Assembly (NCBI GenBank): GCA_023443315.1
Contig: JAEZVA010000066.1
Location: 1 to 11,329, forward strand
Origin: Bacillota bacterium
Lineage (GTDB): Bacteria > Bacillota > Clostridia > Oscillospirales > Ruminococcaceae
Reading direction: 5' to 3'
Length of the DNA stretch: 11,329 bases
Shown: positions 1 to 7,574 of the stretch, piece after piece
How the letters are laid out: each line of letters begins with the position of its first letter
How positions within the stretch are numbered: the stretch's first letter is position 1
Program-made: the position numbers and the translations under genes
The notes under the pieces: model-generated
Databases searched by the model: none
Told to the model about the DNA's origin: nothing
The model's input: only the letters and a program-made list of their open reading frames with translations

Positions 1-116
1 AGTAATAACCACCGGCAATACAGTCGGTTCGATATCTTTGCTCACTACACTGCGTACCGGTGTGCGTTTGCCGCATTTTGCGGCGGGTGCCGCTGATGGA
101 AAGGGGGAAACCGTGC
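1..116. other. Leading intergenic stretch, no recognisable gene
   Basis: No supported gene. Two consecutive TAA codons at 3-8 in frame 3 could end a gene lying to the left, but that cannot be shown. Another frame stays open through here to position 271, but its product is not recognisable and it overlaps the lipoprotein gene. A perfect 6-bp inverted repeat (arms 70-75 and 79-84, loop TTT) is present without a following T-run, so it is at best a weak terminator-like hairpin. I see no convincing promoter. Confidence 0.4.
101..107 (+). promoter_or_regulatory. Ribosome binding site fixing the lipoprotein start
   Basis: AAGGGGG lies 9 nt before the ATG at 117. It supports 117 over the in-frame GTG at 60, which has no such site and would bury the signal peptide. 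Confidence 0.6.
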
Positions 117-1502
117 ATGAAACTGCGTATAGCGGCGCTGCTTATCTGCGTCTGCATGCTGTTTACAAGCTGTATGAGCCTTGCGCAGGGCACCGACAGC
201 CTGATGCGTCCGCCGAAGCTTTCGGTAGAGCAGCAAAGGATATACGCCGCACTTTCCGCCGCCGTCGGTGACAGCATTGTGCTGAAGTACCCCGGGCAGG
301 GCGAGCACCGCTCCGCGTTTGTGATGTATGACATCGACAACGACAGCGAGGAAGAGATTATTGTTTTTTACGCCTCCTCCCAAAGTGACGATGTGCGCAT
401 GAATATACTAAAACTGCAGGGCGGAGAGTGGTATTCGGTCTACGATTCGTTGGGGCTAGGTCCCGAGATAGACAGCATCTCGTTTCGGCATATTACCAGT
501 AAGAGGCAGCTCAACGTCGTCGTCTCGTTTGAGGTACCATCGATTCAGCAAAAGGTGATGGCGGTCTATTCCTATAAAGACAGTCAGCTCGTTGAGGAAT
601 TTGTATCCGACTACACCAGCAGCCTCATTCAGGATTTTGACGGGGACGGGCTGGAGGAGCTATTTTTGCTTTATAACGCAGAGTCTGTCATTGCAAAGGC
701 GATGTATGTAGATACCCTGTATGCCTACGGTTCGCCGGTGGTAATGGGCGAGACGGAGCTGAGCACTGACGTGAAGCAATATGTTCAGATTCTTGCAGAG
801 CCAGAGTATCAATATCCCGACACCGTCTCGCAGGATGAGCAGGACAAGCCATCTTCGTATAAGATCTACATAGACGGCGTAACAGCGGTAAAGGGCAACC
901 ATACCACCGAGCTCGTTCGCTTGCAAAACAGGAGTCTCAACAACCTATTGGTCAATGAGGACGGGGTGCACAACACAAACTGGCGCAGCGTGACGATATT
1001 GACGCAGGACAGAAACAACGACGGTGTGATGGATGTTCCAAAGGGCATCGGTATTCCAGGCTCGCCGACCGACTCCAAAGAAAGTGCGGTCGCCTTGATT
1101 GAGTGGTACAACTATATCGACGACACGTTTATGTCCACAAGCTATACCCTTGTTAACCGCATGTTTGGTTTTTCACTCGACTATCCCGCAAAATGGGGCA
1201 ATAACATCGCAGTCAGGCAGAGCGAAGACGGCTACGAGTGGCGGCTGCACCGCTACCTTGAGGCGAGTAAAAACGCAAAGGACAGCAGCGAAACCAGTAC
1301 GATTGGCGACGAGCTGCTGCGCATTCGCGTTTATAATAACAACAACTTCTTTGACGAGTACTCCTCGGAGGGGTATCATGAAATCGGCAAGTGCGAAGAC
1401 TTTACCTACTACGCCTATATCCCCGAGACGGAAGGCAAAAACGAGTTCGCCATCACGTTTGACGAGCTTTTGACGCTGTTTCATGTTGATAAGGCAGTAT
1501 AA
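117..1502 (+). CDS. Putative lipoprotein with Asp-rich (DxDxDG-like) loops
   Basis: 461-residue exported lipoprotein of unknown function. The N-terminus has a short basic start (MKLR), a hydrophobic core and a lipobox-like FTSC ending at Cys19, so it is probably anchored to the outer face of the membrane. Start 117 is chosen because the signal peptide begins there and an AAGGGGG site (101-107) sits 9 nt upstream; the in-frame GTG at 60 would put 19 residues ahead of the signal peptide. Three Asp/Asn-rich loops resemble FG-GAP/EF-hand calcium loops: YDIDNDSEEE (71-80), DFDGDGLEE (173-181) and DRNNDGVMD (298-306). The first two are followed by hydrophobic beta-like stretches (IIVFY, LFLLY), as in beta-propeller repeats. 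The two-component pair starts 42 nt downstream, so it may be a signalling accessory. That link is inference from position; I do not recognise the family. Confidence 0.85.
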   Translation: MKLRIAALLICVCMLFTSCMSLAQGTDSLMRPPKLSVEQQRIYAALSAAVGDSIVLKYPGQGEHRSAFVMYDIDNDSEEEIIVFYASSQSDDVRMNILKLQGGEWYSVYDSLGLGPEIDSISFRHITSKRQLNVVVSFEVPSIQQKVMAVYSYKDSQLVEEFVSDYTSSLIQDFDGDGLEELFLLYNAESVIAKAMYVDTLYAYGSPVVMGETELSTDVKQYVQILAEPEYQYPDTVSQDEQDKPSSYKIYIDGVTAVKGNHTTELVRLQNRSLNNLLVNEDGVHNTNWRSVTILTQDRNNDGVMDVPKGIGIPGSPTDSKESAVALIEWYNYIDDTFMSTSYTLVNRMFGFSLDYPAKWGNNIAVRQSEDGYEWRLHRYLEASKNAKDSSETSTIGDELLRIRVYNNNNFFDEYSSEGYHEIGKCEDFTYYAYIPETEGKNEFAITFDELLTLFHVDKAV

Positions 1503-1544
1503 CCCCGGTACAACGATTTGACGGCAGATGGGAGGATATAAACC

Positions 1545-2243
1545 ATGAAACGAATCCTAGTGGTAGAGGACGAGGACGTAATACGCGACTTTGTGGTCAT
1601 TAACCTGCAGCGCGCAGGCTATGATGTGGTGGATGTAAGCAATGGCGAGGCAGCGCTAGAGGTATTCGAGGCGGAAAACGGCGATTTTGACGTCGTGCTG
1701 CTTGACGTGATGATGCCCGGCATCGACGGGTTTACCGTTTGCAAGCGCCTGCGCCAGAAAAGCACGACCGTGGGCATTATCATGCTTACGGCAAAAACGC
1801 AGGAGATGGACAAGGTGGGCGGGCTAATGATTGGCGCCGACGACTACGTTACAAAGCCGTTTAGCCCCTCAGAGCTGGTGGCAAGGGTAGACGCCATCGC
1901 CCGCCGCGTGGGCATGGCGGCCGGAGCCGCCGCGACCACGGTGGACGAGGTTCGATCGGGCGACTTTGTGCTAAACCTCAAGAGCCGCTCGCTTACCAAG
2001 AACGGTGCGCCGGTCGAGGTAACCCAGATGGAGTTTCAGATCATGGAGCTGTTTATGAAAAACCCCAACACCGCGATGGAGCGTCAGGAGATACTCGCCA
2101 AGGTGTGGGGTGACGAATACTTTGGTGACGTAAAGATTGTGGATGTGAACATCCGCAGGTTGCGTATGAAGATTGAAGACGAGCCGTCAAGCCCCAAGCA
2201 CATCCTTACGGTGTGGGGCTACGGCTATAAGTGGACCGCGTAG
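1545..2243 (+). CDS. OmpR/PhoB-family DNA-binding response regulator
   Basis: 232-residue two-component response regulator, normal length for the family. The receiver domain (about 2-121) has the acidic pair E8/D9, the phospho-acceptor D54 in VLLDVMMPG, the switch residue T82 in MLTAK and the conserved K104 in TKPF. A short Ala-rich linker (about 123-133) leads to a winged-helix DNA-binding domain (about 136-232) ending in the typical WGYGYKW. Phosphorylation by the kinase encoded 46 nt downstream should change its promoter binding; its targets cannot be read here. A GGGAGG site at 1530-1535 supports the ATG. The gap to the lipoprotein gene is 42 nt with no terminator, so co-transcription is likely. 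The nearest named relatives are PhoB/PhoP/WalR-type regulators, and the sequence does not settle which. Confidence 0.95.
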   Translation: MKRILVVEDEDVIRDFVVINLQRAGYDVVDVSNGEAALEVFEAENGDFDVVLLDVMMPGIDGFTVCKRLRQKSTTVGIIMLTAKTQEMDKVGGLMIGADDYVTKPFSPSELVARVDAIARRVGMAAGAAATTVDEVRSGDFVLNLKSRSLTKNGAPVEVTQMEFQIMELFMKNPNTAMERQEILAKVWGDEYFGDVKIVDVNIRRLRMKIEDEPSSPKHILTVWGYGYKWTA

Positions 2244-2289
2244 GTCTTTGTGTCAGCACAGACAAGGAAAGGGGGGAGAATGACAGGGG

Positions 2290-3708
2290 ATGAAAAGCAT
2301 TACAAAGCGCTGGCTTTTTAACAACCTCGGGGTAATTCTCGCCATTCTTGTCGTTATCGAGATTGTGTTTGGCATTGGCATTCGCAGCTATTACTACATC
2401 AGCGTCAAGCAGGCGCTCGATACGCAGGCAAACACGGTGCTAAACGTGCTCACCAAGGCGTCTGAATCCGCAGGAGTGGATGTAGACGCCGAGATTCGCA
2501 GCACGGTAGAAAACTTTGAGCACAAAGACAGAATGGAGCTGATGGCAATCAGCTCAAACGGTCGCGTTGCCATTACATCGAGCGGCTTTCGCTCGGAGGA
2601 ACACGTCGCCATGCCCGATTACGACGAGGCGGTGCAGTCCTCCTCCCGCTATGGGACGTTTACCGGGGTGCTGCCGGGCGGCGAGCCGTTTATGGCGGTG
2701 ACCGTGATGGTGCCCGATTCGGCGAGATACTACCACGCGCTGCGCTATGTTGTCTCGCTTGAGCTCGTTAACGCGCAGATACTGATGATTGTGGCGGTCT
2801 TAACCCTAATTGGTATTGCCATCATCTTCTTTGTGGTGTTTACAAGCTCCTACTTTATTAAGTCTATCGTTATACCCGTCGGCGAGGTGGGCGCAACCGC
2901 CCGCAGGATTGCGGCGGGCGACTTTAACGTGCGGCTAAAAAAGAAGTACGACGACGAGATTGGCGAGCTGTGTGACATTATTAACTATATGGCGGGCGAG
3001 CTTTCGGCGACCGAGCGGATAAAAAACGATTTTATCTCCTCCGTATCCCATGAGCTGCGTACCCCCCTTACCGCCATTAAAGGATGGGCAGAGACCCTAG
3101 AGGGCAGTGCGCCCGACGAAACCCAGATGCGCGAAAAGGGCATGCGGGTTATCGTAAACGAAACCGAACGGTTGTCTGGCATGGTAGAGGAGCTGCTTGA
3201 TTTTTCACGAATGCAGAGCGGCAGGCTTTCGCTTGCGAAAACAAGGCTGGATATCTTGGCGGAGCTTGGCGAGGCGGTGCTGATGTTTACCCAGCGCGCA
3301 CAGCGCGAGGGCGTGTCCTTTCACTACATAGAGCCCGAATCGTTAAGCCCTGTTCTGGGCGACCGCAATCGGCTAAGGCAGGTGTTTGTCAACATCATCG
3401 ACAACGCGCTGAAATATTCTGATAGCGGCGACAACATCACCATCACTGCGCGAGAAAGCGCGCAGCAAAAGGAGATCTATATCACCATCAGCGATACGGG
3501 CGTTGGCATTAGCGCTGAGGACCTGCCAAAGGTAAAAACGAAGTTTTACAAGGGCGCTTCCTCTCGTCGCGGCTCGGGCATCGGGCTTGCGGTTGCGGAT
3601 GAGATTATTGCGATGCACGGCGGCAGCCTATCCATTACAAGCGAAAAGGGTAGGGGAACCGCAGTTACCATCATGCTGCCGGTTGCCAAAAGTGGCGAAA
3701 CAGGCTAA
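2290..3708 (+). CDS. Membrane sensor histidine kinase (PhoR-like)
   Basis: 472-residue sensor kinase partnering the adjacent regulator. TM1 is at about 12-32, an extracytoplasmic sensor region at about 33-160, TM2 at about 162-187 and a HAMP linker at about 190-243. The HisKA domain has the H-box SVSHELRTPL with phospho-acceptor H254. The ATPase domain has the N-box (NIIDNALKYS, N368/N372), G1 box DTGVGIS (402-408), F-box KFYKG (418-422) and G2 box GSGIGLA (428-434). All catalytic motifs look intact. It should autophosphorylate and pass phosphate to D54 of the regulator. The sensor domain is not recognisable to me, so the signal is unknown. The ATG at 2290 is preceded by a G-rich site ending at 2278. 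The neighbouring ATG at 2280 is in another frame and opens only 13 codons. Confidence 0.95.
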   Translation: MKSITKRWLFNNLGVILAILVVIEIVFGIGIRSYYYISVKQALDTQANTVLNVLTKASESAGVDVDAEIRSTVENFEHKDRMELMAISSNGRVAITSSGFRSEEHVAMPDYDEAVQSSSRYGTFTGVLPGGEPFMAVTVMVPDSARYYHALRYVVSLELVNAQILMIVAVLTLIGIAIIFFVVFTSSYFIKSIVIPVGEVGATARRIAAGDFNVRLKKKYDDEIGELCDIINYMAGELSATERIKNDFISSVSHELRTPLTAIKGWAETLEGSAPDETQMREKGMRVIVNETERLSGMVEELLDFSRMQSGRLSLAKTRLDILAELGEAVLMFTQRAQREGVSFHYIEPESLSPVLGDRNRLRQVFVNIIDNALKYSDSGDNITITARESAQQKEIYITISDTGVGISAEDLPKVKTKFYKGASSRRGSGIGLAVADEIIAMHGGSLSITSEKGRGTAVTIMLPVAKSGETG

Positions 3709-3721
3709 GCCCGCTCCCCGT

Positions 3722-3751
3722 TTGACATCCCCCAAAAAAGCCGAACATACC
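3722..3751 (+). promoter_or_regulatory. Possible sigma-A promoter for the DUF1385-prmC pair
   Basis: A perfect TTGACA (3722-3727) is followed after 18 nt by CATACC (3746-3751), which matches only 3 of 6 positions of TATAAT. It lies in the 69-nt gap after the kinase gene, where a new transcription unit could begin. The weak -10 keeps confidence low. Confidence 0.25.
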
Positions 3752-3777
3752 AGTCACCGAAAGGATACAATAAGCTT

Positions 3778-4728
3778 ATGAGCAAACAACAATGCGGCAC
3801 GAAAAAGAAAACCACCATCGGCGGTCAGGCGCTGATCGAGGGCGTTATGATGCGGGGCGTTTCGCTTACCGCCATGGCATCCCGTCTGCCTACCGGCGAG
3901 ATTGACGTAGAAACCTGGCCCACCGAGAGCGAGAAAAAAGGCAAATGGTTTCGCAAAGCGCCGTTTATACGCGGCATCTTTAACCTGGTAGACTCCCTGC
4001 GCCTTGGCTACAAGTGCCTGATGAAGTCCGCCGAAAAGGTGGGTTTTGAGGACGAAGAGCCTTCGAAGTTTGAGAAGAAGTTACAAGAGAAGCTGGGCGA
4101 CAAGTTTATGGGCGTTGTCACCGGCTTTGCGGGCGTACTTGCGGTTATTCTGTCGGTGGGGTTGTTTATGCTGCTGCCGGTGTATCTGGTTAAGCTCATA
4201 GAGTACCTTGCGGGCGACCTTGGGGGATGGAAGACCATCATCGAGGGCGTTGTAAAGATTATTATCTTTGTCGCCTACCTTGCGGCAATTGGAAACATGA
4301 AGGATATTCAGCGTGTGTTTCAGTACCATGGCGGCGAGCACAAGAGCATCGCGTGCTACGAGGCGGGTGCGGAGCTGACGGTGGAAAACGCAAGGGGCTT
4401 TACCCGTTTTCATCCCCGTTGCGGAACCAGCTTTCTTTTGATTGTGCTCATTATCAGCATCCTAGTGTTTTCGGTGCTGCCTTGGGGCAACGGTCTTCTG
4501 CGGGTGGTGTACAAGCTGGCGTTAATGCCCGTTGTAATTGGCATCGCGTACGAGATCATCAAGCTGGCAGGACGCCACTGCGACAACATTATTATGCGCA
4601 TCATCTCAGCCCCCGGGCTTTTACTGCAACGACTGACCACCCGTGAGCCGGACGACAGCCAGCTTGAGGTTGCGCTTGCCTCCTTAAAGGCGGTGCTTCC
4701 CCACGAGGGCGAGGACGACAACTGGTAA
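3778..4728 (+). CDS. DUF1385 / YqhQ-like integral membrane protein
   Basis: 316-residue protein of the DUF1385 (COG3872, B. subtilis YqhQ) family. It has been described as a predicted metal-dependent enzyme, but its activity is not established. Family signatures are visible: GGQALIEGVMMRG (15-27) near the N-terminus, FQYHGGEHKSIACYE (181-195), in which His, Glu and Cys could bind metal, and RFHPRCGTSF (210-219). Hydrophobic stretches at about 112-143, 155-172, 217-236 and 245-262 suggest several membrane segments, with a charged linker (about 84-108) before the first. An AAAGGA site (3761-3765 region) precedes the ATG by about 12 nt. prmC follows after 75 nt. This family often sits beside prmC in Firmicutes, which supports the call; the functional reason is unknown. 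Confidence 0.9.
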   Translation: MSKQQCGTKKKTTIGGQALIEGVMMRGVSLTAMASRLPTGEIDVETWPTESEKKGKWFRKAPFIRGIFNLVDSLRLGYKCLMKSAEKVGFEDEEPSKFEKKLQEKLGDKFMGVVTGFAGVLAVILSVGLFMLLPVYLVKLIEYLAGDLGGWKTIIEGVVKIIIFVAYLAAIGNMKDIQRVFQYHGGEHKSIACYEAGAELTVENARGFTRFHPRCGTSFLLIVLIISILVFSVLPWGNGLLRVVYKLALMPVVIGIAYEIIKLAGRHCDNIIMRIISAPGLLLQRLTTREPDDSQLEVALASLKAVLPHEGEDDNW

Positions 4729-4803
4729 GTCGTAGTCCGTTGCGATTTTTATACGAAGCTTCAGTAGCTGTTTAAGCACAGCGTATTAAGGAATGTTATA
4801 GCC

Positions 4804-5658
4804 ATGACGACAAAAAGGATAATAGAGAGCGTAAAAAAGGAGCTTGCCGCAGATGGAATAGAAAACCCGCAGCGTGAGGCACGCTTTTTGGTGGAGGGAA
4901 TCTGCCGTGTTTCGCGCAACGGAATGTTTTTACACAGCGAAATGCTGCTGACCGATACGGAGCAGGAGCAGATTGCCGAGGCGGTGCAAAAGCGTCTGGT
5001 GGGCTGGCCACTGCAATACCTGGTTGGCGAGTGGGAGTTTTACGGATACCCCGTTTACGTGGGGGAGGGCGTACTCATCCCGCGCCCCGAAACCGAGCTG
5101 CTGGTACGCGAGGCACTTACTGTGCTTGGGATGCTGCAAAAAAACAGCCCCTCGGTTGCCGACCTATGCAGTGGAAGCGGTTGTATCGCCGTTGCCATAG
5201 CGCGGGAATACCCCGATGCGCGGGTTACTGCGGTGGAAAAGTACGACGACGCATACGGGTATTTGGAGCGCAACATACAAAAAAATGAGACGCAAAATGT
5301 GCTGCCCGTAAAGGCGGATGTACTGGGTCCCTTTGCACAAAGCCTTGCGGGGATGTTTGATGTGATTGTAAGCAACCCACCCTACATAAAAACAGCCGAC
5401 ATGAAAACCCTGCAGCGCGAGGTGCGGTTTGAGCCGTCCGAGGCGCTGGACGGCAGGCAGGACGGTTTGCATTTTTATCGGGAGATTACAAAGCGATGGA
5501 AATCCTGCCTTGTGCCCGGCGGAACGCTGCTGTATGAAATTGGGCACGACCAAGGCGAGAGCGTTGCAGCGATACTGATGGAAAACGGCTTTACCAATAT
5601 ACAGGTAAAGCAGGACTACAACCACCTTGACCGCATCGTATGCGGCACATGGAACTGA
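4804..5658 (+). CDS. prmC: PrmC, release factor glutamine methyltransferase
   Basis: 284 residues, the usual length. PrmC (HemK) uses S-adenosylmethionine to N5-methylate the glutamine of the GGQ motif of release factors RF1 and RF2 in the cytoplasm, aiding translation termination. The N-terminal helical substrate-recognition domain (about 1-80) is followed by IPRPETE (92-98), a SAM-binding motif I region DLCSGSGCIAVA (120-131) and the catalytic NPPY (191-194), the hallmark of amide/amine N-methyltransferases. An AAGGAA site (4788-4793) lies 10 nt before the ATG. The usual neighbour prfA (RF1, its substrate) is absent here; recA follows after 155 nt. The NPPY plus PRPETE combination distinguishes it from other methyltransferases. 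Confidence 0.95.
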   Translation: MTTKRIIESVKKELAADGIENPQREARFLVEGICRVSRNGMFLHSEMLLTDTEQEQIAEAVQKRLVGWPLQYLVGEWEFYGYPVYVGEGVLIPRPETELLVREALTVLGMLQKNSPSVADLCSGSGCIAVAIAREYPDARVTAVEKYDDAYGYLERNIQKNETQNVLPVKADVLGPFAQSLAGMFDVIVSNPPYIKTADMKTLQREVRFEPSEALDGRQDGLHFYREITKRWKSCLVPGGTLLYEIGHDQGESVAAILMENGFTNIQVKQDYNHLDRIVCGTWN

Positions 5659-5660
5659 CC

Positions 5661-5717
5661 GTGTTATGGTACAGTACATATGGTATCGTTAAGATAACAC
5701 AGTAGTCCCGCGTGTTA
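5661..5717. repeat. Inverted-repeat cluster (GTGTTA/TAACAC) in the recA leader
   Basis: Arms GTGTTAT (5661-5667) and ATAACAC (5694-5700) form a perfect 7-bp inverted repeat around 26 nt. TAACAC (5695-5700) can instead pair with GTGTTA (5712-5717) around 11 nt. A fourth copy, TAACAC (5805-5810), lies just after the recA Shine-Dalgarno site. The dyads could be operator DNA or alternative RNA hairpins; neither is proven. No T-run follows, so this is not an intrinsic terminator. Confidence 0.5.
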
Positions 5718-5743
5718 ACATCGGCGCAGGGGTTTGGGTAAAT
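5715..5743 (+). promoter_or_regulatory. Candidate recA promoter
   Basis: TTAACA (5715-5720, 5 of 6 to TTGACA) is separated by 17 nt from GTAAAT (5738-5743, 3 of 6), which is preceded by an extended -10 TGG (5735-5737). It overlaps the GTGTTA arm at 5712-5717, where an operator would be expected to sit. No recognisable Gram-positive SOS box (GAAC-N4-GTTC) is present in the gap. The weak -10 makes this tentative. Confidence 0.3.
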
Positions 5744-5774
5744 GAATATCAGCAGGCGCGCAGGGCAGAGAAAA

Positions 5775-5798
5775 CCGTCCCCGCGCGGGGCATAACGG
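5775..5798 (+). promoter_or_regulatory. Hairpin abutting the recA Shine-Dalgarno site
   Basis: The 12-bp palindrome CCCCGCGCGGGG (5779-5790) is flanked by CCGT (5775-5778) and ACGG (5795-5798), which can extend the stem past a CATA bulge. The last two bases overlap the recA ribosome binding site GGGAGGAG (5797-5804), so folding could limit ribosome access. This is a reading of base pairing, not a known element. Confidence 0.4.
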
Positions 5799-5813
5799 GA
5801 GGAGTAACACACA

Positions 5814-6887
<1,074 letters not shown>

Positions 6888-6911
6888 TCATTTGACAGGC
6901 GGTGAGCACGC

Positions 6912-7544
6912 ATGCGGATTACCGCTGTAAACAAAACCAAAAAGGGACGCTTTGCGGTGTATGTGGACGGGTCGTTTGTGTTCTCGGTGGACGCAGAGAC
7001 CTTTCTAACGCACCGCATTGCCCCGAATACAGAGACCGACCCCCAGACGCTGGAGCAGATACGCCTTTGCAGCGAGGAGCGCGCCCTAAAAGAACGCGCA
7101 TTAAAGCTGCTCTCGCACAAAAGCTATACCAAACGGGCGCTATGCGAGCGCCTTGCACAGGAGGGCGACGAGGACACCGCGGCTGGGATTGCCGACCGCA
7201 TGGAGGAGCTGGGTCTGATTAACGACGAAGACTACGCTAGACGGCTTTGCTCCGACCTGTTTTGTGTCAAGGGCTACGGCGCCAGAAGGGTGCTGTTTGA
7301 GCTGACGCGGAAGGGGATAGACCGCGAGATGGCCGAGGAGATAGTCGGCGCACTTGCCCCCGAAGGGGAGGACACCGTAGACAGCCTACAAGAGCTGATA
7401 CTTCGCAAGTACGCCCGCAATCTTGGTGACCGCAAGGGCATCGACAAAACGGTGCGCGCCTTAGCGAGGCTTGGCTATGACTATGACGACATCCGCGCGG
7501 CGCTCTCGCGCTGCGCCGAACAGGACGAGGTATACGACGGATAA
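6912..7544 (+). CDS. recX: RecX, regulator of RecA
   Basis: 210 residues. RecX binds RecA filaments and modulates, usually inhibits, recombinase activity. It is largely helical with three-helix RecX repeats. Family motifs are ALKLLSHKSYTKRALCERL (63-81), LGLINDEDYARRLCSD (100-115) and KGYGARRVLFELTRKGI (120-136), with a third repeat in the C-terminal part (about 160-200). The N-terminal part (about 1-50, with a VYVDGSFVFSV beta stretch) matches the extension seen in Firmicute RecX proteins. The start at 6912 has a GGTGAG site 6 nt upstream. Its position 24 nt after recA supports both the call and co-expression, which would keep inhibitor and recombinase in proportion. Confidence 0.95.
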   Translation: MRITAVNKTKKGRFAVYVDGSFVFSVDAETFLTHRIAPNTETDPQTLEQIRLCSEERALKERALKLLSHKSYTKRALCERLAQEGDEDTAAGIADRMEELGLINDEDYARRLCSDLFCVKGYGARRVLFELTRKGIDREMAEEIVGALAPEGEDTVDSLQELILRKYARNLGDRKGIDKTVRALARLGYDYDDIRAALSRCAEQDEVYDG

Positions 7545-7574
7545 TCGATTTCAGAAAGGAACACACCAATTACA

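Noticed and set aside
38..271. Frame-2 open frame across the lipoprotein start
   Set aside because: It has no ribosome binding site and no recognisable product, and overlaps a better supported gene with a clear signal peptide.
45..383. Open frame on the minus strand (112 codons)
   Set aside because: It overlaps the lipoprotein gene and upstream sequence, and resembles no family I recognise.
1518..1540. TTGACG as a promoter -35 before the response regulator
   Set aside because: The only -10-like sequence (GATATA) is about 12 nt away, too close, and overlaps the ribosome binding site.
2280..2321. 13-codon open frame overlapping the kinase start
   Set aside because: Its start lies almost on top of the G-rich ribosome binding site, and it ends inside the kinase gene in another frame; chance is the simplest explanation.
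4713..4752. Terminator after the DUF1385 gene
   Set aside because: The inverted repeat is imperfect with a bulge, and the T5 run begins several bases after the stem, so it is too weak to call.
5164..5679. 171-codon minus-strand frame inside prmC
   Set aside because: It is a shadow of prmC, which has full family motifs on the + strand; there is no ribosome binding site or recognisable product.
5659..5813. Gram-positive LexA/SOS box ahead of recA
   Set aside because: I looked for GAAC-N4-GTTC and close variants and found none; GAAC at 5652-5655 has no properly spaced partner.
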